Below, piece by piece: positions 1 through 6,772 of a DNA stretch of 11,685 nt. The notes under the pieces were generated by a model that worked only from the letters and a program-made list of their open reading frames with translations, ran no database searches and was not told where the DNA came from. Source of the stretch: Candidatus Methanomethylicus sp. (GTDB lineage Archaea; Thermoproteota; Methanomethylicia; Methanomethylicales; Methanomethylicaceae). Both the position numbers and the translations under genes were made by a program. The DNA lies in NCBI GenBank assembly GCA_028683025.1, contig JAJRAB010000002.1, forward strand, positions 1 to 11,685, given 5' to 3'. Each line of letters starts with the position of its first letter. Positions within the stretch are counted from its first letter, which is position 1.

Positions 1-23
1 TCCAAACAAATGAAGGCAAACCC

Positions 24-383
24 TTGGCTTCCAAATCTGCGTCCAGCGACTATCGCACCAAATATGCGTGGATATATGTGCCTGTAATTTTAGGCTCGCT
101 CTATGTCTTGCTAAATGCATATGTCTACCAGAACATACACATCATAATCCCAGCACTATTTCTGGGAAGCCTAGCTGCGATGCTAAATCATCCCCTCCGG
201 ACCCTGCTTCGATCGATCATGATTGCATCTGTTACAGTAGCAATAGTAGCTGGTATCGTCCTCTTTGAATTTAGCCTATACGCCGTTGGGCTACTCTTCT
301 CAGTCTCATTCATTTTTATCTTGATTGGCGGGGTTGCCTCATGGTACATGACTAAATGGATGAAAAGGAAATTCAAAGCATAA
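24..383 (+). CDS. Small four-helix membrane protein, unknown function
   Basis: About 119 residues, almost entirely hydrophobic. Likely membrane segments lie near residues 15-35, 38-53, 62-82 and 86-110, and the C-terminal tail is basic (KWMKRKFKA), suggesting a cytoplasmic end. I recognise no family. The start is uncertain: TTG at 24 has a weak purine-rich stretch (gaagg) upstream, but the frame stays open to the left window edge, so the gene may begin outside the window. It ends in TAA and faces the disulfide oxidoreductase gene tail to tail with 23 bases between, with no obvious terminator. Real coding is supported by the strong hydrophobic periodicity; function is not assigned. Confidence 0.6.
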   Translation: MASKSASSDYRTKYAWIYVPVILGSLYVLLNAYVYQNIHIIIPALFLGSLAAMLNHPLRTLLRSIMIASVTVAIVAGIVLFEFSLYAVGLLFSVSFIFILIGGVASWYMTKWMKRKFKA

Positions 384-406
384 ACCTGATCTTAGCTGGC
401 AGCATT

Positions 407-1039
407 TCAGACCTTAATCAGGAATTCAGCAAATTCCCTTTGGCTGGCTATCTCCCCAACCTCGTTACCATTCACTATGACCTTTGGGACTTCGAGCACT
501 TTATTTGCCGCTGCGAGTTCCCTGAATTCCATCGCATCTATAATATCCGCAGTTATGTTTTTACTGGAATAGGCAAAATCGTGAACCATTTTGGAAACAA
601 TGGGGCATCTTGGGCAAGTGGGGAGCGTAAAAACTTCTATGTGAACCTGTTTAGTCAATTGCTGCAGTGTCAATTTTACATCTTCCCCCAGGTCTACAGG
701 GCCAATGGATGCTGTGACAAGGTCTGACACGAGGACGCCAAACTCAAATCCAGCCGGGATTCCAAAAAACCTTGCTCTGTTATCCTCTTTTCCTCTCAGC
801 AAAATTGCTGGATACTTGTCGATCCCATAGATGCTTGCCGTGTTTGTATCTTTGGACCTGTCTATGACCTCAACTGTAACCTTAGATGATATCTCGGCAA
901 TTTTTTTAACAATCTCAACTGTCGCATCACACAATACGCATGGCGTATTAGTGAATACTATCATCCTTACGGGTTCGCCCATTTTTTCCAGCGTGAACTT
1001 TGTCCACTCAAGCGTTTGGGGATCTATCTCGATCGTCAT
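407..1039 (-). CDS. Protein disulfide oxidoreductase (PDO), glutaredoxin-like, two thioredoxin folds
   Basis: A 210-residue protein of two thioredoxin-fold halves, the architecture of archaeal PDO (Pyrococcus-type, about 225 residues). The N-terminal half has the redox motif CVLC at residues 34-37 (after FTNTP) and a cis-proline site at YP77. The C-terminal half has CPRC at 142-145 (after FTLPT) and cis-proline at VP185, followed by VNG. Family knowledge: these cytosolic proteins shuttle thiol/disulfide electrons, usually through the C-terminal CxxC with thioredoxin reductase; the partner is not in this window. The N-terminal CVLC differs from the CQYC or CPYC of well-studied members, so its redox role may be altered. 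ATG at 1039 follows a G-rich leader (ggggccggga) rather than a standard Shine-Dalgarno. It is divergent from the DUF6125-like gene. Confidence 0.85.
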   Translation of the reverse strand: MTIEIDPQTLEWTKFTLEKMGEPVRMIVFTNTPCVLCDATVEIVKKIAEISSKVTVEVIDRSKDTNTASIYGIDKYPAILLRGKEDNRARFFGIPAGFEFGVLVSDLVTASIGPVDLGEDVKLTLQQLTKQVHIEVFTLPTCPRCPIVSKMVHDFAYSSKNITADIIDAMEFRELAAANKVLEVPKVIVNGNEVGEIASQREFAEFLIKV

Positions 1040-1110
1040 ATCCCGGCCCCCAGTACTAATTCTCTCAATAGTATTTCAATATGCTTAAGGATTAAAAGAA
1101 ACTGCATTCA

Positions 1111-1119
1111 ATATAAAAA
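1111..1119 (+). promoter_or_regulatory. TATA-like box ahead of the DUF6125-like gene
   Basis: The sequence atataaaaa lies in the 86-base divergent intergenic region. With archaeal spacing (TATA centre about 26 bases before the start site) transcription would begin near 1141, inside the longest reading frame. That favours the internal ATG at 1162 as the true start. A second A/T-rich element (attaaaag, 1091-1098) could instead serve a leaderless GTG at 1126 or, on the other strand, the PDO gene. Confidence 0.4.
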
Positions 1120-1125
1120 ACGCTG

Positions 1126-1665
1126 GTGTCCAGAATTCCCCAATCATCTATACTGAACTCGATGTCACGAGAGGAGCTTGCTGAATATGTTGAGATACTC
1201 TCAAAGAACATACTTACCATAGATGGCCATTATTTTCTTGCTATTGAAAAAAGGTATGGTCTTGAAAAATCAATTGAAATTGACAGAGAAGCTTGGGAAG
1301 CCTATGCAGTTACTGAAGCCAAGCGTATAATGGCGCTACTCGATATTAACGATGGGACTTTGGCCGAATTACAGCGAGCCATTCAACTGATTGCGTTTGC
1401 ACCTGTTTCAGGTGTTGAGACTACCCTTGTGGATGGACGGCTTATTGTTACGATTACAAAATGCAGGCCCCAATATGCTAGAAACCGGGACGGAAAGGGA
1501 GAATTTCCATGCAAACCAGTGGGATTGGCTCACCTCTCAACTTTTGCTAAAACCATCAATCCACTCATTAAAACAAGATGCCGATGTGCCCCCCCTGACC
1601 TCCACCCGAAGGAATATTATTGCTCGTGGGAATTTTACATTGATGGTTCAGATCCAGCTGTCTAA
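1126..1665 (+). CDS. DUF6125-like cysteine-rich protein, unknown function
   Basis: Up to 179 residues. The N-terminal helical part reads SREELAEYVEIL, then DGHYF, then a run resembling EKRYGLEKSIEID with AKRIM. The C-terminal part has conserved-looking cysteines at 113 (CRPQYAR), 129 (FPCK), 152 and 154 (CRC before APPD), and 166 (YYCSWEF). From memory this pattern matches the DUF6125 family of archaea and anaerobic bacteria. A distant relation to L-2-amino-thiazoline-4-carboxylate hydrolase-like proteins is possible but not shown. The cysteines could bind a metal or an Fe-S cluster (inference). The start is open: GTG at 1126, or ATG at 1162 (167 residues), which opens directly on the conserved part; neither has a Shine-Dalgarno. 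It is followed 47 bases on by the SagB-type gene on the same strand. Confidence 0.7.
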   Translation: MSRIPQSSILNSMSREELAEYVEILSKNILTIDGHYFLAIEKRYGLEKSIEIDREAWEAYAVTEAKRIMALLDINDGTLAELQRAIQLIAFAPVSGVETTLVDGRLIVTITKCRPQYARNRDGKGEFPCKPVGLAHLSTFAKTINPLIKTRCRCAPPDLHPKEYYCSWEFYIDGSDPAV

Positions 1666-1697
1666 ACATGACATTGCGCCAGTATGGCTTTCGATTT

Positions 1698-1705
1698 AGG
1701 AGATG
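1698..1705 (+). promoter_or_regulatory. Ribosome binding site of the SagB-type gene
   Basis: AGGAGATG, complementary to the 16S 3' end, ends 7 bases before GTG 1713 and fixes that codon as the start. The ATG contained in the site (1703) opens only a very short out-of-frame peptide. Confidence 0.6.
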
Positions 1706-1712
1706 AAAAAAC

Positions 1713-2447
1713 GTGAAAATTGGAATAGGTAAACGTTTCCAAGAAGAAACCAAGCATACACGGGATGGATTGGATACGGGCGAGTTGGACTGGACTGCAA
1801 AACCAAAGCCCTATAAAACTTACCGCGATGCAAGCCGCATCGCACTTCCCAGGGCAAAGGGTCTGGTAGACATAACCCTTGACCAATGCCTCCGTTTGCG
1901 ATGGAGCGTCAGAACATTCTCACCCGAGAGCTTGACCTTAAATGATCTATCCTATATTCTTTGGGCATCAACTGGAATCCGGGATACAATTGATGATTTC
2001 GAATTCCGGACTGCACCTTCGGCTGGCGCTCTGTATCCCATAGAATCCTACATTGTGGCAAATCGAGTTGAAGGCCTCTCCAAGGGGATATACCATTATT
2101 CTGTAAAAAACCATGAACTAGAAGAATTGAAACTTGGGGATTTTTCTAGTGATGTGGCTGCAGCGGCACTTGACCAGGGGATGTGCGCCGAGGCTGCGGT
2201 GGTCATTATATGGTCTGCCATGATAGAAAGATCAAAGTGGAAGTATGGCCAGCGTTGTTACAGGTATCTCTATCTTGATGTTGGTCATATAGCTCAAAAC
2301 CTGGCATTGGCAGCGGTCAGCTTGGGTTTAGGCAGCTGCCAGATAGCCGCTTTTTTTGATGACGAAGTGAATACAATGGTAGGCATAAATGGCAGTGACG
2401 AGTGCGTCTTGTACATGAGTGTTATTGGAGTGCCTCAGAAGGGATGA
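1713..2447 (+). CDS. SagB/ThcOx-type FMN-dependent nitroreductase-family dehydrogenase
   Basis: A 244-residue protein of the nitroreductase fold, SagB subgroup. Key segments: RLRWSVRTFS at 61-70 (the RxSxRxF flavin-phosphate site), FRTAPSAGALYPIE at 98-111 (the SagB signature), and YRYLYLDVGHIAQNLALAA at 183-201 followed by SLGLGSC. It ends near GVP, as is usual. It should bind FMN and oxidise a substrate. In streptolysin-type clusters the family oxidises thiazolines and oxazolines to thiazoles and oxazoles, but many archaeal members stand alone with unknown substrates. No YcaO or cyclodehydratase gene lies nearby, so peptide maturation is not supported. It lies 47 bases after the DUF6125-like gene and about 80 before an ABC exporter, all on one strand, so cotranscription is plausible. 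Confidence 0.88.
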   Translation: MKIGIGKRFQEETKHTRDGLDTGELDWTAKPKPYKTYRDASRIALPRAKGLVDITLDQCLRLRWSVRTFSPESLTLNDLSYILWASTGIRDTIDDFEFRTAPSAGALYPIESYIVANRVEGLSKGIYHYSVKNHELEELKLGDFSSDVAAAALDQGMCAEAAVVIIWSAMIERSKWKYGQRCYRYLYLDVGHIAQNLALAAVSLGLGSCQIAAFFDDEVNTMVGINGSDECVLYMSVIGVPQKG

Positions 2448-2512
2448 ATCGGCTGAATATGGAATGACTGCAACCTAGGTTTCGTTCCTGGTGAGCATAC
2501 GAATAGTGGGTA

Positions 2513-2518
2513 GGGAGG
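2513..2518 (+). promoter_or_regulatory. Ribosome binding site deciding the ABC ATPase start
   Basis: GGGAGG lies inside the longest reading frame (which opens at GTG 2491), only 2 bases before GTG 2521 and 11 before ATG 2530. The spacing excludes 2491 and favours ATG 2530, after which the protein starts directly on the first strand of the ATPase domain. Confidence 0.5.
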
Positions 2519-2529
2519 CCGTGAGCAAA

Positions 2530-3528
2530 ATGGATCTGGCTGTAGATGCAATCGATGTAATAAAAACCTACGACAGGAAGACAAGGGCACTGGACCAAGT
2601 GACACTTCAAGTAGAGGCAGGAACGGTGTTTGCACTTTTAGGACCAAACGGTTCAGGAAAAACAACCTTGATGCGCATTCTGACGACCCAGCTTTCTCCT
2701 GACTCTGGCAAGACATCCGTCCTTGGCCATGACACTGTCAGGGAAAGCGCAAAGGTACGCCAGCTGGTAGGCTATGTCCCTCAGGAAATGAGCGTTTGGA
2801 CAGACATTAGTGGCTATGAGAACCTGCTGATCTATGCAAAGATCTACGGCATCCCTTCAGATGTCCGAAAAAGGCTCATAATGGAAGCACTGGAGAACAT
2901 TGACCTAAGTGACTTTGCTGATAGGCTAGTGAAATCCTACTCAGGCGGAATGATCAGGAGACTTGAAATTGCTTCAGCTCTGCTCATCAGTCCAAAAATC
3001 CTTTTTCTGGATGAGCCAACAATAGGTCTAGATCCCATGGCCAGGAAGACTGTTTGGGAAAAGCTGACATCATTCAAGAAGGAATATGGCACAACCGTCT
3101 TCTTCAACACCCATTATATGGATGAAGCTGATCTCTATGCCGATCGTATTGGGATCATCAGCAGAGGAAAAATAATCAAGACCGGTTCTGTATCGGATCT
3201 GAAGCATTCTGTGGGAGGGGAAATTTTGATTCTTTCCCTGGAGCAGGAGAAGGTGGAACCTGAGCTCATTGAAAAAATCCGGGTTCTGCCGCTGGTTGAA
3301 GAGATAGTGGAGGGGGACTCTGAGATCAGCCTCGTTACAGAAGATGCTGAGGCTTCCCTGCCTGGCATAATGAAGCTGTTGGACAGTTCAGGTGTTGCCA
3401 TCAGGAGAGTTTCCATGAATGAGCCAACCCTTGACGATGTATTCCTGAAATATGCTGGTACCAGGTTGGAAACGGCTACAAGGCTCAATGATATCAAACA
3501 GGTTCGCGGGATGATAAAGAGGGGTTAG
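2530..3528 (+). CDS. ABC-2-type transporter, ATP-binding protein (DrrA-like)
   Basis: From ATG 2530 the protein has 332 residues. It carries Walker A GPNGSGKT (38-45), Q-loop Q85, signature YSGGM (137-141), Walker B ILFLDEP (157-163) and the H-loop histidine 195. An extra C-terminal region (about 230-325, with NEPTLDDVFLKY) matches the DUF4162 extension of DrrA/NatA-type ATPases. This is the cytoplasmic motor of an ABC-2 exporter. The permease starts 5 bases after its stop, so the pair is an operon. DrrA-type pumps export drugs, lipids or other hydrophobic molecules; the substrate here is unknown. The SagB-type and DUF6125-like genes upstream may make or modify the cargo (inference). GTG 2491 and GTG 2521 are alternative starts; the ribosome binding site argues for 2530. 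Confidence 0.92.
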   Translation: MDLAVDAIDVIKTYDRKTRALDQVTLQVEAGTVFALLGPNGSGKTTLMRILTTQLSPDSGKTSVLGHDTVRESAKVRQLVGYVPQEMSVWTDISGYENLLIYAKIYGIPSDVRKRLIMEALENIDLSDFADRLVKSYSGGMIRRLEIASALLISPKILFLDEPTIGLDPMARKTVWEKLTSFKKEYGTTVFFNTHYMDEADLYADRIGIISRGKIIKTGSVSDLKHSVGGEILILSLEQEKVEPELIEKIRVLPLVEEIVEGDSEISLVTEDAEASLPGIMKLLDSSGVAIRRVSMNEPTLDDVFLKYAGTRLETATRLNDIKQVRGMIKRG

Positions 3529-3533
3529 TTAGC

Positions 3534-4295
3534 ATGGGCTCATTTAGCAACCTCCTTGTCATGATGGAGCTTGAACTTAGGCGCATACGCCATGACCGGA
3601 CTGAAATATACACGCGTGCTGTGCAGCCTGCTCTCTGGATTGCCATATTCGGACCTGTCATGGGGAGCTTAAGGGCAATACCGACTGGCAGCATACCCTA
3701 TACAGATTATATCACGCCGGGGATCATAGTTCAATCAATGACTTTTGTCAGCATCTTCTTCGGCCTGACTATGGTCTGGGAGAGGGAATCTGGTATACTG
3801 AAGAAGCTGCTGGTTACTCCTGCTTCCAGGTATTCGACAGTGATAGGAAGATCCATGTCATCAGGAGTCCGAGCTGTCTTTCAGGTTTTCATAATAACGC
3901 CCATAGCCATGCTCATCGGCGTGCATTTCATTCCCAATGCTATTTATTTTTCCTCGGCTATTGCAATCATTTTCTTCGCCTCTGGCGGCTTCGCCGCTCT
4001 ATCGGTTCTGATAGCAGCGCTGATGAAAAACCGTGAGCGGTTCATGGGAATTGGGCAAGCTATCATAATGCCGCTCTTCTTTGCAAGCAATGCCCTCTAC
4101 CCTGTCAGCATCATGCCTCCCGTTCTACGTGAACTTGCATCAGTAAACCCATTGAGCTATGTCGTGGATGCAGCACGAAGCTTGATGATAACTGGAGACC
4201 TCTCCCAACTCCCGGCAGACATTGCTGCCATTGCCATTTTTGATATTGTGATGTTCATAATTGCCTCCATAAGCTTCAAGAGAATAATTGAATGA
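3534..4295 (+). CDS. ABC-2-type transporter permease (DrrB-like)
   Basis: A 253-residue integral membrane protein with about six hydrophobic segments (near 31-48, 60-82, 113-131, 138-162, 172-193 and 228-247). Family marks are TPGIIVQSM (61-69), the cytoplasmic WERESGILKKLLVTPASR (82-99) and YPVSIMPPVLRELASVNPLS (189-208). These place it in the ABC-2 permease family that pairs with DrrA-like ATPases. It starts at ATG 3534, 5 bases after the ATPase stop, with a purine-rich run (aaagagggg) upstream inside the end of the previous gene. It probably dimerises to form the pore of the exporter. Substrate unknown. Confidence 0.92.
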   Translation: MGSFSNLLVMMELELRRIRHDRTEIYTRAVQPALWIAIFGPVMGSLRAIPTGSIPYTDYITPGIIVQSMTFVSIFFGLTMVWERESGILKKLLVTPASRYSTVIGRSMSSGVRAVFQVFIITPIAMLIGVHFIPNAIYFSSAIAIIFFASGGFAALSVLIAALMKNRERFMGIGQAIIMPLFFASNALYPVSIMPPVLRELASVNPLSYVVDAARSLMITGDLSQLPADIAAIAIFDIVMFIIASISFKRIIE

Positions 4296-4301
4296 TAGAT
4301 G

Positions 4302-4374
4302 CAACCCATCTTTGAAAGTCATATGCCAATCGAGCTCTTTTGCCAAATTTCTCCCATATTTGGTAGATGGGCTG
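4302..4374. repeat. Nested inverted repeats between permease and UspA genes
   Basis: The outer arms CAACCCATCT (4302-4311) and AGATGGGCTG (4365-4374) pair over 10 positions with one mismatch. Nested inside, CCAAAT (4343-4348) and ATTTGG (4358-4363) pair perfectly around a 9-base loop. The element fills the otherwise empty 141-base gap. It could be a processing or 3'-end structure of the exporter transcript or a leader structure of the UspA gene. No U-tract follows, so it is not a classical terminator. Confidence 0.4.
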
Positions 4375-4422
4375 AGTAACGCTCCTTCATAATTCAAATA
4401 GCTTTCCTGCCAAGTAATCCTT

Positions 4423-4428
4423 AGGGAG
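4423..4428 (+). promoter_or_regulatory. Ribosome binding site deciding the UspA start
   Basis: AGGGAG overlaps the GTG at 4428, which therefore cannot be its start codon, and lies 8 bases before GTG 4437. The latter begins MFKTILVGVDGS, the usual opening of UspA proteins. Confidence 0.55.
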
Positions 4429-4436
4429 TGCGGACA

Positions 4437-4889
4437 GTGTTCAAAACTATTCTTGTAGGAGTTGATGGATCAACCTATTCCGAAGAAGCCCTTGAGACTG
4501 CCATAGAGATGGCGAAACCCTTTGGCTCAAAACTCATCATAGCTTCCGTTTATTCGACGCCCTATTATTTTGGGCTAATCCAGAAGTATGATCCAGTGCT
4601 ACCTCCGGATATAAAGGAAAATCTAGACTCCATGCTATCAAGGTATGAGGTTAAGGCAATTGAGGAAGGTGTAAAGGAAGTTGAGACAAAGTCGTTTTCT
4701 GTAATTTCTAACCTTATGAGCGTGGGAGCAGTGCTTGTAATCGAAGCTGAAAAAATAGGGTGCTCAATGATAGTTATTGGGACAAGGGGGGTAACTGGAA
4801 TAAAAAGAACCCTGCTTGGCAGCGTAGCGGATTATGTGGTGAGGAATGCCCACTGCGATGTGCATGTTGTGCGCCATCGATTGGATTAA
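4437..4889 (+). CDS. Universal stress protein, UspA family
   Basis: From GTG 4437 the protein has 150 residues, the usual length of a single-domain Usp. The N-terminus MFKTILVGVDGSTYSEEA gives the first strand with the nucleotide-contacting aspartate. Near the C-terminus GTRGVTGIKRTLLGS fits the ATP-binding pattern G-x2-G-x9-G-S/T exactly, so it should be an ATP-binding member. These cytosolic dimers help cells under starvation, oxidative or energy stress; the specific partner is unknown. The longer frame from GTG 4428 is less likely because it overlaps the ribosome binding site. Its stop codon overlaps the stop of the convergent membrane-SOUL gene. Confidence 0.9.
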   Translation: MFKTILVGVDGSTYSEEALETAIEMAKPFGSKLIIASVYSTPYYFGLIQKYDPVLPPDIKENLDSMLSRYEVKAIEEGVKEVETKSFSVISNLMSVGAVLVIEAEKIGCSMIVIGTRGVTGIKRTLLGSVADYVVRNAHCDVHVVRHRLD

Positions 4890-6211
4890 GCTCCCTGCTT
4901 GATCTCTGCTAGAAGCTCATTCCTCCGCATTGATGGAAGGGTAAACGGAGGATTGTACTGTGCCAATAACATCCCTGATATTTCAATGCCATCTGCCCCG
5001 AGTGCTTTAACAAATGCGTTCTGCATGATGCCAAACTTGGAATCCGTCACCCTGCCCCAAAAGACCCAAGCCGCCACCTTTCTGGCTTTTATGACTCTTA
5101 TCCGGATTGCCGAATTATTGGGAACGGGCAAGCTTTCCACCGTATATTTTGATGGCATTATGAAACTTACAACCGAACCTTTCCCCTTCAATTCCTGCAT
5201 AACGGGGGCTGTCATAGAAATTTTTTCGGAAGCTCGTTCTTCTATAGACACGGGTGATGTCATAGCTATGGACTCGCGCCTGGAATTGTTGCCAAAAATG
5301 TAATTGGCAAGAGCGTTAAAACCACTTCTCAGGGAACTTCCCAGGTCACCCGATGTTTCGATTTCGGCTGCAACCATATCCCCGTATTGCCTTATTTCAT
5401 AACCTTTGGTTTTCCTAATGACGTTATATTTGGGCTTCTCAACCCCCCTTGTGGACAATATTCCATAGGCTATCCAAATTAAAACCAATGCAATTATGAC
5501 CATTGCCGCTTCAGAAGTAAATACAATGCTTGGCTCGCCCGAATTTTTAACTACTATACCGCTCAATGCCCAAATCAGGACTAGCCCAAATGCGACATCT
5601 GCCCTTGTTACCAAAACCGCAATCGTGATTATGAGAGCAATTACCAACACAATGTTTGTCCAGATAACTGGTCCCAGGCTGCCACCATTCCAGCCTAATG
5701 AAATTAATGCTGCTGAGACATTCGCCACCGGGGCAACGGTAATCCATCCAAGATATACGCTAAACGGCAAATGCACGGCTAACTTTTCATTCCTGGACGC
5801 TTCAGACCTCCCAATATTCAGCTTTAGGTAAATGGCTATTAGAGTACCAAGAAGTATAAACATGAGAATTACAGAAATTGCTGGATAAAGCCAGTGCCAT
5901 AGAAATAGCCATGTTATGTTTGCAATGCAGTTCAACACAAATAGGTAACCGATGTCTGCCATGAACCCCCTATCCCTGTTGCGCGGCAAGGCTTGGTACA
6001 TTGTGAAAATTAGTAGGAGAGTGTAGATTATGGTCCAAATGGAAAAAACATAACCAGCAGGCGTGAAAAGGGCTGGAAAGAGATCTGATATCTGACCTGT
6101 TGCTCTTCCGTTTAAGCCAGAAAAACTGGCTAACAAATTCACTATGAATGTTGCGAAAAATGCTATAATGTTGGCAACCTGAAGCAAGGCTCCATTTTTT
6201 GAATTTGGCAT
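4886..6211 (-). CDS. TspO/MBR-like membrane domain fused to SOUL heme-binding domain
   Basis: A 441-residue protein with two parts. Residues about 8-252 form a Trp-rich membrane domain with roughly seven to eight hydrophobic helices. FTPAGYVFSIWTIIY (49-63) and WLFLWHW (101-107) resemble the long form of TspO/MBR tryptophan-rich sensory proteins. Residues about 258-436 are a SOUL/HBP domain: YNVIRKTKGYEIRQY (262-276), IAMTSPV and ISMTAPV (315-321, 331-337), AWVFWGR (381-387), and AQYNPPFTLPSMRRNE (417-431). Both families are known to bind heme or porphyrins. Inference: a membrane-anchored tetrapyrrole sensor, carrier or degradation factor with the SOUL domain on one face. The frame is continuous through the junction, so this is not two misjoined genes. 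ATG 6211 has no Shine-Dalgarno, so it is likely leaderless. The nuclease gene lies 57 bases upstream on the same strand. Confidence 0.85.
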   Translation of the reverse strand: MPNSKNGALLQVANIIAFFATFIVNLLASFSGLNGRATGQISDLFPALFTPAGYVFSIWTIIYTLLLIFTMYQALPRNRDRGFMADIGYLFVLNCIANITWLFLWHWLYPAISVILMFILLGTLIAIYLKLNIGRSEASRNEKLAVHLPFSVYLGWITVAPVANVSAALISLGWNGGSLGPVIWTNIVLVIALIITIAVLVTRADVAFGLVLIWALSGIVVKNSGEPSIVFTSEAAMVIIALVLIWIAYGILSTRGVEKPKYNVIRKTKGYEIRQYGDMVAAEIETSGDLGSSLRSGFNALANYIFGNNSRRESIAMTSPVSIEERASEKISMTAPVMQELKGKGSVVSFIMPSKYTVESLPVPNNSAIRIRVIKARKVAAWVFWGRVTDSKFGIMQNAFVKALGADGIEISGMLLAQYNPPFTLPSMRRNELLAEIKQGA

Positions 6212-6268
6212 ATTTTACTATTACACAAGGTGATATTTCTATCTTAAGCTTGGTCGTCTCCATATGAC

Positions 6269-6772
6269 TCATTGTGCGCTGGCCATGCACAAAGCAATTT
6301 CTCCACCTTTTCTAAGTTCCACTTGCCTTTTTAGATCTCTTATGAAGCGTTCTTTTAGGGCACTATTCAATTGCTTTGAGTGTTTTGGCTGCACAATCTC
6401 ATAGGACTTGTCCTCGCCAATTCCTATTATTCCAAGGCCAAACTTGTTTATTGCCCTGTGGTATTCTTGGGCTGCAAAAGAAGCGTAGGGCATTGGAAAG
6501 CCCATGTAAACGTAATCTGAATGCCTTAGCCTTTTCATTGCCTGGCGGAAAGCCTTTGAAAAGCATTTTAGTTTTACTTCCACAGCTAATACTTGATGGC
6601 CCTTTATCCCGACCACGTCAATCTCGTACGACCTTCTGCCATGGTAGAATACTTCAGTTGATGCTTTGAAACCCCTGTTGGAGAGAAATTCAGCCACGAG
6701 AGGATACAGTACGCGTTCATCGGAGACAGCTATGGCGGTCGTAACAGTTGCTACCCTGGTGTCAACAACCAA
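6269..6772 (-). CDS. Predicted PD-(D/E)XK nuclease
   Basis: A 167-residue protein with a restriction-endonuclease-like core: E28 on the first helix, D52 in SYEIDVVG, E65-V-K67 in VLAVEVKLK, then Q77 in FRQAMKRL. The spacing (D, 12 residues, E-x-K, then a helix with Q) is that of the PD-(D/E)XK superfamily. All active-site residues are present, so it should be metal-dependent and act on DNA or RNA in the cytosol. There is no partner methyltransferase or helicase in the window, so a restriction-modification role is not indicated. Repair or a mobile-element origin is possible. The start is TTG 6772, the only reasonable initiator after an in-frame stop at 6779-6781. It has no Shine-Dalgarno and lies beneath a leader rich in inverted repeats. 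Confidence 0.7.
   Translation of the reverse strand: MVVDTRVATVTTAIAVSDERVLYPLVAEFLSNRGFKASTEVFYHGRRSYEIDVVGIKGHQVLAVEVKLKCFSKAFRQAMKRLRHSDYVYMGFPMPYASFAAQEYHRAINKFGLGIIGIGEDKSYEIVQPKHSKQLNSALKERFIRDLKRQVELRKGGEIALCMASAQ

Noticed and set aside
356..727. Plus-strand open frame of 123 codons overlapping the membrane protein and PDO genes
   Set aside because: It is antisense to the clear CxxC-bearing PDO and its composition is not protein-like.
1126..4295. A full thiazole/oxazole-modified peptide (RiPP) cluster
   Set aside because: SagB and an ABC exporter are present, but no YcaO/cyclodehydratase, leader-binding domain, protease or precursor peptide can be found, so only a hypothesis is kept.
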